Positions 59,142-64,000 of a DNA stretch of 64,000 bases are shown here, in pieces. Every line of letters starts with the position of its first letter. The stretch's first letter is position 1. Under the pieces are notes generated by a model. It saw only the letters and a program-made list of their open reading frames with translations, made no database searches and was not told the origin of the DNA. Location of the stretch: the NCBI RefSeq assembly GCF_001598475.1, contig NZ_BCZA01000004.1, positions 310,001 through 374,000 of the forward strand. The letters run 5' to 3'. The translations under genes were made by a program, and so were the position numbers. The stretch comes from Pantoea agglomerans NBRC 102470. GTDB lineage: Bacteria > Pseudomonadota > Gammaproteobacteria > Enterobacterales > Enterobacteriaceae.

Positions 59142-59783
59142 TCAGAGAGCAATCGGAAACAGTGCCCCAAGGATCATCGCGCCGAGGATGGCGCCGCCGG
59201 TAATGGGCTTGTTCCAGAGATAGAAGAGCAGCGCGCCCAGCAGCGAACCCAGGCCAATCGGAATGGATGCCGCCATGGCTGACAGGATGATCAGCGGCCC
59301 CAGAAAGCGCCCCGAGGCATTACCCGCACCCATCATCACGTCTGCGCCGTAGGTTGAGTCGCTCTGATTGATGGTGAATTTACGCGCCAGAATAATCAGG
59401 TAGCCAATCGCCACACCAATCACCAGGCCCGTCGCCAGCGAGGCAGCGAAGTTCGCCACCGGGAAGACAATGCCCGCACCCAGCAGCAGTGCCGGAACGC
59501 CCAGCCCGACGCCGGTCTGAATCGCCCCGCCGATATCCAGAATGCCCACCAGCGAGCCTTCGATGATACGGGCGAACAGGAAGCTGGCACCAAAGGCGGC
59601 GACCGCGCCGTAGACGCCGGTCTCCATGCCTGCGCGCAGCATCGACACAAACGCCACTTCATTGAACGCGCCGATGCCATAGAGGTAATACATGTGTGTC
59701 CCGGCAAAGACGCCAGAAGAGAGCAGGCCAACAAAGATCGGGAAAGACCAGTCGGCGTACCAGAAGCCTTTATTTTCGTTCAT
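59142..59783 (-). CDS. DUF4310 membrane protein
   Basis: A 213-residue integral membrane protein with about six spans, rich in Gly and Ala (IQTGVGLGVPALLLGAGIVF; ITGGAILGAMILGALFPIAL). It starts MNENKGFWYADWSFPIFVG. It always appears, as far as I know, with the DUF4311, DUF4312 and SFCGS proteins. No transport family signature is recognised. Proposed here to be one half of a new permease (inference). Confidence 0.82.
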   Translation of the reverse strand: MNENKGFWYADWSFPIFVGLLSSGVFAGTHMYYLYGIGAFNEVAFVSMLRAGMETGVYGAVAAFGASFLFARIIEGSLVGILDIGGAIQTGVGLGVPALLLGAGIVFPVANFAASLATGLVIGVAIGYLIILARKFTINQSDSTYGADVMMGAGNASGRFLGPLIILSAMAASIPIGLGSLLGALLFYLWNKPITGGAILGAMILGALFPIAL

Positions 59784-59794
59784 CGCATCGCCTC

Positions 59795-60571
59795 TTATTT
59801 GCCGCTGACTGAGTTATGGATCATGTCGAGCCAGCCGGGAATGCCGAGCTGGAAGGACTGCAGCAGCTTCATATCGAAACCACGGAAGAAGCCGCTCAGC
59901 ACAAACAGCAGCACGATGGCGGTCATCATGACTTTGGTGACCCGGTTCCAGCCGCTCTCTTCCACGCCTTTACCGATCAGGATACCCAGCACCAGTCCCG
60001 GCACGGCGTTGCCCATGATCAGCTGCGCCAGACCGCCAAAAATGGTGGCCCAGAAGCCTGACTTTCTGCCCGCGTCGATCGCCGCCAGCCAGAAGATCAC
60101 CGGCATGACGGTGTTCACCAGCAGGTTAGCGGCGGGCACCAGCACTTTGACCGCCGTGACCTGCAGCGCAGCCGGAACAGCCGAGGCGGTGGAGTTGAGG
60201 AAGGCGACCACGATCATGCCGATGATGCCGCAGGCGATGGCCATTTTTTTCGGATCGTGCAGCGTCTCTGCCACATTACGATTCTTCACCATCAAGGCGG
60301 CCGCACCCCAGTTTGGAATGATGCGATGATCCACATCCTGAGTGAATGAACCGGCTGCAACCGACGATGCCCAGGCATTGAAAAAGAAGCCAAGACCAAA
60401 GGAGAAGTGGGATGCCGGATCGCCCTCGCACGAGTTCAGCTCGCCCAGCGTACGGAAAGCGCCCATGCCCTGAGTGGTTGGCGCGTGGAACATGCGCGCA
60501 GCACCCGCACCGACGCCGACCCCTACCAGCCCGCCAATGATCAACGACTTAAACAAAATGATTAAAAACAT
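59795..60571 (-). CDS. DUF4311 membrane protein
   Basis: A 258-residue integral membrane protein. A first span (MFLIILFKSLIIGGLVGVGV) is followed by a conserved hydrophilic loop (GELNSCEGDPASHFSFGLGF, then DVDHRIIPNWG) and several further spans. ATG 60571 is chosen after AAGG; the frame is open to 60628. It precedes DUF4310 by 11 bases. The conserved acidic loop may bind substrate (inference). Confidence 0.82.
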   Translation of the reverse strand: MFLIILFKSLIIGGLVGVGVGAGAARMFHAPTTQGMGAFRTLGELNSCEGDPASHFSFGLGFFFNAWASSVAAGSFTQDVDHRIIPNWGAAALMVKNRNVAETLHDPKKMAIACGIIGMIVVAFLNSTASAVPAALQVTAVKVLVPAANLLVNTVMPVIFWLAAIDAGRKSGFWATIFGGLAQLIMGNAVPGLVLGILIGKGVEESGWNRVTKVMMTAIVLLFVLSGFFRGFDMKLLQSFQLGIPGWLDMIHNSVSGK

Positions 60572-60698
60572 GTTGTTGTACCTTGTTGTCGTTTTTACCT
60601 GCCCTATCCACGCCGCCGCATCGCCCACGCCTGATCATCGCGATGTCGCGACAGCAGAGCATCGGGCAAACGGCTGGCTGGCGTTAACAGGCTCTGTT

Positions 60699-60998
60699 TT
60701 ACGATGCCGCCGTGAACGCCACCTGTTCGGTGTCGAAAACGGTGACGCTGACGGTGATCTCCAGCGTGACGCTGAAGCTCCGCCGTTGGCGCGCCAGAAA
60801 GAAGAAGAGAAACTTCTCGGTTTTGACGCTCTCCTGCGCGCGCAGCACCCGGACATCCTGAGGTTCAATGCGCAGCAGAATTTTTTGCGTCGCGCGCAGA
60901 ACCTGGTTCTGCACACGACTCAGGGCATCGGCAAAGGCTTTCGCTTTGGTGTCGCCTTTGCCCTCGACCGTCACCTGGGTAACGTATTGTTCTTTCAT
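60699..60998 (-). CDS. DUF4312 protein
   Basis: A 99-residue soluble protein with a ferredoxin-like alternation (QVTVEGKGDTKAKAFADALS; RSFSVTLEITVSVTVFDTEQ). Two bases separate it from the SFCGS gene. It is of DUF4312 type by position and sequence. A gap of 127 bases with no gene separates it from DUF4311. Function unknown. Confidence 0.8.
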   Translation of the reverse strand: MKEQYVTQVTVEGKGDTKAKAFADALSRVQNQVLRATQKILLRIEPQDVRVLRAQESVKTEKFLFFFLARQRRSFSVTLEITVSVTVFDTEQVAFTAAS

Positions 60999-61000
60999 AA

Positions 61001-61357
61001 TCAGCTGCCGTGCTTCTTGTTCCAGGCCTGCACCAGCCGCTCGCCTAACTCTTCTTTATCCATAAAGCCGAAGCCCAGCACCGTGGCACCTTCATTAATG
61101 GCGGTGACGCCTTCGTCGACAGAACGCATGCCATGTTTTGCTTTGTAGCCATATTTGTTCTGAGCGGTGATAGCACCGGCGCCGCCGCTGCCGCAGAACG
61201 AGATGCCGAAATCGGCGTTTTCCGCCTTCATCACGTCACCCAGTTTCATGTCAGCGGCGACACCTGGCACCACGACGGCACGGCCACCCGCTTTTTCGAT
61301 GCCCGCAGCCACTTTCTGTCCTTTACCTAAACGATCGCCAATCACTACTGTTACCAT
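61001..61357 (-). CDS. Glycine-rich SFCGS-family protein
   Basis: A 118-residue soluble protein named for its motif, here GISFCGSGGAGAITAQNK. The N-terminus (VTVVIGDRLGKGQKVAAGIE) forms a beta-loop-alpha unit. A small alpha/beta fold with a loop Cys next to Gly and Ser recalls PTS EIIB domains (phospho-Cys). ATG 61357 follows AGAGGAAC, one base after the PRD gene. The EIIB-like role is inference. Confidence 0.83.
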   Translation of the reverse strand: MVTVVIGDRLGKGQKVAAGIEKAGGRAVVVPGVAADMKLGDVMKAENADFGISFCGSGGAGAITAQNKYGYKAKHGMRSVDEGVTAINEGATVLGFGFMDKEELGERLVQAWNKKHGS

Positions 61358-61358
61358 C

Positions 61359-61706
61359 TTATGTTCCTCTCTGGTTGTTTGATCGCGCGACTTCAATATG
61401 CACTGACAGCAGCCAGGCCTCTTCGCGGGGCAGATTGCCAAACAGATCGACGACCTGCTGCGCCAGCGCTAACGTTTCCGGCGGAATATCCTCAAACAGC
61501 TCCGCTTCCACTTCCGGCAGCGGCTCACCGCTCAGCGAGCGTGACGCCATGGCACCGACATGCGATTGCAGCATCTGCTGCTGAACCGCATTGGGCTGAA
61601 TACCCTGCTGCTGATAGATCGCAGCAATCTGCGTCATCACGCTGTCAGCCAGCTGTTGCACTTTCTCAGGTGCCGCTTCATACACCGGGACGCCGTTATT
61701 ACTCAC
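61359..61706 (-). CDS. Small PRD-domain protein
   Basis: A 115-residue protein made of a single PRD-like helical domain (CDS starts GTG 61706 after AGGAGTAG). Two conserved His occur (LQSHVGAMASRSL; LLSVHIEVAR). PRD histidines are phosphorylated by HPr or EIIB in known regulators. There is no DNA- or RNA-binding part. First gene of the operon; it may relay phosphorylation state to the activator encoded at the far end. Confidence 0.8.
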   Translation of the reverse strand: MSNNGVPVYEAAPEKVQQLADSVMTQIAAIYQQQGIQPNAVQQQMLQSHVGAMASRSLSGEPLPEVEAELFEDIPPETLALAQQVVDLFGNLPREEAWLLSVHIEVARSNNQRGT

Positions 61707-61973
61707 CTTGCTACTCCTGTTAAACCGGATAATTCGCGTTAAAAACAAATTAGCGGTCATCGCCCCGGCTGTGGAGAGGCAACATTTCCAGCAGCAAGTG
61801 GAAATTGAAGTGAAGGTTGTGCGTCAGATCGCAGGCTGCATGCTTAGTGCGACACGCGTCGCAGAATGCGTTATTTGATGGATTTAACCGAGAAAAGCGG
61901 TGATGTTGTGCGGCGACAAGCCGGACGCGCGGGGGTTCAGGGTGCGGTAATAAGCAGAAGTGATGGTAAAAAA
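61707..61973. other. Operon leader / cybC downstream region
   Basis: About 270 bases upstream of the PRD gene that should hold the operon's promoter. A -24/-12 (sigma-54) box with GG-N10-GC was sought and not found. A partly symmetric TTCCAGCAGCAAGTGGAA at 61790-61807 is a possible operator. Confidence 0.4.
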
Positions 61974-62000
61974 CCGCCGGCCTGGCTGGCCGGCGATCTG
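61974..62000 (-). terminator. Terminator of cybC
   Basis: On the minus strand a GC-rich stem (CGCCGGCC / GGCCGGCG) is followed by GTTTTTT. It begins directly after the cybC stop. Confidence 0.8.
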
Positions 62001-62001
62001 A

Positions 62002-62391
62002 TTAACGGAATTTCTTATGGTTGGTATTGCGGATGTCGTCGAACTTCGCTGCTTCGCGTTTCGCCCCGTCCACATTGTTGGCTTTCGCCAGCGCGCTGAC
62101 CACATCGATCTGCGCGATCAGTGAGTCGATACCGGCATGGAAATCTTTCACCTGTGGGCTGTCAGCCGGCTGGCCTTCCAGCTTATCCGGCGTGCCCTGT
62201 CGCGCATCCTGTGCCGCGGCACGCATTTTGGTCAGCGCCTGCTGCATCTCCTGGGCATTGTCACTTTTTTTGACGATTTTCAGGTTCGCATTCAGTGTAT
62301 CCATATCCTGCTCCAGATCCGCCGCATAGAGACTGACGCTGGAGAACAACAGAGAAGCCGACAACATTGCAATCACATGCTTACGCATCAT
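62002..62391 (-). CDS. cybC: Cytochrome b562
   Basis: A 129-residue periplasmic heme protein with a cleavable signal peptide (cleaved at LYA-ADLEQDM). Heme ligands are present at the E. coli positions: Met7 of the mature protein (ADLEQDM) and His near the end (RNTNHKKFR). Four-helix bundle. Two adjacent ATGs (62391, 62388) share AGGA. Full length, although many E. coli K-12 lines have a disrupted copy. Confidence 0.93.
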   Translation of the reverse strand: MMRKHVIAMLSASLLFSSVSLYAADLEQDMDTLNANLKIVKKSDNAQEMQQALTKMRAAAQDARQGTPDKLEGQPADSPQVKDFHAGIDSLIAQIDVVSALAKANNVDGAKREAAKFDDIRNTNHKKFR

Positions 62392-62451
62392 TACTTCCTT
62401 TTTATTGTGATGAAAAAAAAGCAGCCAACCGGCTGCTTCAGGAATCCATCT

Positions 62452-63792
62452 TTATTGTCCCGCTATCTTCATCTCAGGCAGTAACACTGAACCGCACTGG
62501 ATATTGCTGCGGGTTTCAATATCGTCACCGATGGTCACCATATTGCGCCACATCTCTTTGAGATTTCCGGCGATAGTCACTTCGCTGACCGGGTACTGAA
62601 TAACGCCATTCTCGACCCAGAACCCGGCCGCACCGCGTGAGTAATCACCAGTAATGGCGCTGACGCCCTGTCCCATCAGTTCGGTCACCACTAACCCGGT
62701 GCCCATCTGCTTCAGCAGGTCGTCAAAGCTGTGGCCCTGGCCCGCAATGCGCCAGTTATGAATGCCGCCAGCGTGACCGGTGCTGGTCAGGCCCAGTTTG
62801 CGGGCTGAGTAGCTGGTTAACAGCCAGGTCTGCAGCACGCCATCTTTGATGATGTCGCGCGCCTGGGTACGCACCCCTTCGCTGTCGAATGGCGTGGAGG
62901 CGAGCCCTTTCAGCAGATGCGGCTGTTCATTGATGGTGAGCCACTCCGGCAGGATCTGCTGACCCATAGAATCCAGCAGGAAGGTCGATTTACGGTAAAC
63001 GTTGCCGCCGCTGATCGCGCCAACCAGATGACCAAATAAGCCGGTTGCCACTTCTGAGGCGAAAATCACCGGGGCTTTCATGGTCGGAAGTTTACGCGGT
63101 GCCAGACGGGAGAGCGTGCGGCGCGCGCACTCTGCACCGACCCACTCCGGGCTCTTCAAATCTTCAAACGCGCGCCCAATGGTGTAGGCGTAGTCGCGCT
63201 CCATATTACCATCCTGCTCGGCAATCACGCTGCTGGAGAGCGAGTGACGGCTTGAGCAGTAGCTCTGTAACATACCGTGGCTGTTGCCAAAGACTTTGAT
63301 GCCGACGTGGCTGTTGAAGCTGCCACCTTCAGTGTTAGTAATACGCTTGTCGGCGCGCAGTGATGCCTGTTCCGCCTGCGCAGCCAGTTCAATGGCGCGG
63401 TCAGCATCAATCTCCCAAGGATGGTAGAGATCCAGGTCTGGCGCATCATAGGCCAGCAGCTCTGCGTCGGCCGGACCGGCAAAGGGATCGGGCGAGGTAT
63501 AGCGCGCAATATCAATCGCCGCCTGCACGGTGCGTTTGATCGCGTCCGGGCTGAGGTCGGTCGATGAGGCGCTGCCTTTACGATTCTGATGATAGACGGT
63601 GATGCCCAGCGCACCGTCGCTGTTGAATTCGACGTTTTCCACTTCGCCATAGCGGGTGCTGACCCCGATGCCGGTGGTTTTACTGACTGCCACTTCCGCG
63701 CTGTCAGTGCTTGCTTTAGCCAGTTCAAGTGCCTGCGCAATGGCCTGCTCCAGTACTTTTCGCTGTTCTGCAACCTGAGTAGATACGTTCAT
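62452..63792 (-). CDS. tldE: Metalloprotease subunit TldE (PmbA)
   Basis: A 446-residue TldE/PmbA, partner of TldD in a zinc protease that matures microcin B17 and degrades CcdA in E. coli. Conserved C-terminal segments are [20 protein letters not shown] and [20 protein letters not shown]. TldE lacks the HExxxH motif found in TldD, as here. Next to yjgA and cybC as in E. coli. Confidence 0.95.
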   Translation of the reverse strand: MNVSTQVAEQRKVLEQAIAQALELAKASTDSAEVAVSKTTGIGVSTRYGEVENVEFNSDGALGITVYHQNRKGSASSTDLSPDAIKRTVQAAIDIARYTSPDPFAGPADAELLAYDAPDLDLYHPWEIDADRAIELAAQAEQASLRADKRITNTEGGSFNSHVGIKVFGNSHGMLQSYCSSRHSLSSSVIAEQDGNMERDYAYTIGRAFEDLKSPEWVGAECARRTLSRLAPRKLPTMKAPVIFASEVATGLFGHLVGAISGGNVYRKSTFLLDSMGQQILPEWLTINEQPHLLKGLASTPFDSEGVRTQARDIIKDGVLQTWLLTSYSARKLGLTSTGHAGGIHNWRIAGQGHSFDDLLKQMGTGLVVTELMGQGVSAITGDYSRGAAGFWVENGVIQYPVSEVTIAGNLKEMWRNMVTIGDDIETRSNIQCGSVLLPEMKIAGQ

Positions 63793-63907
63793 CGACCTGC
63801 CGTCTAATCTTATGTGTGAATGATTTGAGTCTATCAGAGTCAGAGAACAATTTCGCAGTCACCCGATAAACTGGTAGGATTAGCCTCTTTTTTTTGGGAG
63901 CCCGGAA

Positions 63908-64000
63908 ATGACCAAACAGCCCGATGAGTGGCTCGACGATGTGCCAGATAATGACGAAGAAGAAGATGAAGAGATTATCTGGGTCAGTAAGAGTGAAATT
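63908..64000 (+). CDS. darP: Ribosome-associated protein YjgA (DarP), 5' part
   Basis: ATG 63908 begins [20 protein letters not shown] and continues [11 protein letters not shown] to the window edge, the acidic start of YjgA/DarP, a 50S assembly factor. GGGAGCCCGGAA precedes it. Divergent from tldE. Truncated by the window. Confidence 0.9.
   Translation, partial: MTKQPDEWLDDVPDNDEEEDEEIIWVSKSEI

Noticed and set aside
61707-61862. Sigma-54 promoter for the dga-like operon
   Set aside because: No GG-N10-GC box with proper flanks on the minus strand, and the operon's activator has no sigma-54 interaction motif (GAFTGA) visible.

Overview
The window is chromosomal DNA of an enterobacterium, most likely Pantoea, Erwinia or a close relative in the Erwiniaceae. 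Gene order from 26 kb to 47 kb is largely that of Escherichia coli (fadH, rlmG, ygjP, ygjR, alx, sstT, uxa/exu, yqjA, mzrA, yqjCDEK, yqjF, yqjG). It is followed by rnpB, rsmI, lpoA, yraN, diaA, dolP, yhaK/yhaJ and finally cybC, tldE and yjgA. The genus is inferred from gene content (a giant cyclic glucan synthase, uxaB joined to uxaCA, intergenic palindromes); no 16S gene is present.

Layout. (1) 1-8399: the right end of a P2/186-type prophage. It carries the replication initiator gpA (damaged), a Dam-type methylase, small early genes, a Cox-like protein facing a CI repressor, and the integrase. Beyond the integrase is an AT-rich cargo gene for a large PD-(D/E)XK nuclease-like protein, then the right attachment site, which is the 3' part of a tRNA-Ile(CAT) gene. 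(2) 8.4-21.3 kb: a poorly conserved stretch with a decayed ORF and three small ORFs, then an 8.6-kb cyclic beta-1,2-glucan synthase gene, ddlA and a membrane diguanylate cyclase. (3) 21.4-25.8 kb: a SulP transporter overlapping a beta-carbonic anhydrase, an acid phosphatase lipoprotein and a YfiH-family protein. (4) 26-35.3 kb: fadH to sstT, including a ClC channel and the Mn2+ (yybP-ykoY) riboswitch of alx. (5) 35.3-42.4 kb: the hexuronate regulon uxaCBA / exuT / exuR with three ExuR-like operators. (6) 42.7-47 kb: the yqj envelope-stress cluster. (7) 47-52.3 kb: rnpB with a duplicated 3' terminator region, then rsmI, lpoA, yraN, diaA, dolP. (8) 52.3-54.1 kb: yhaK/yhaJ. (9) 54.1-61.7 kb: a nine-gene operon joining a small PRD protein, an SFCGS protein, DUF4312, DUF4311 and DUF4310, an amidohydrolase, a DgaE-type ammonia lyase, a DgaF-type aldolase and a PRD/EIIB/EIIA activator. 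(10) 61.9-64 kb: cybC, tldE and the start of yjgA.

Three things deserve most attention. The first is the prophage cargo nuclease, which lies where P2-like phages commonly carry anti-phage genes. The second is the DUF4310/4311/4312/SFCGS operon. It lacks a recognisable sugar kinase and permease but ends in enzymes that act on a phosphorylated amino-sugar acid, so the unknown membrane and soluble proteins may form a PTS-like phosphorylating transporter. The third is a pair of roughly 105-base palindromic elements (35.3 kb and 47.1 kb). They share a core, their stems covary, and both sit between convergent transcription units.
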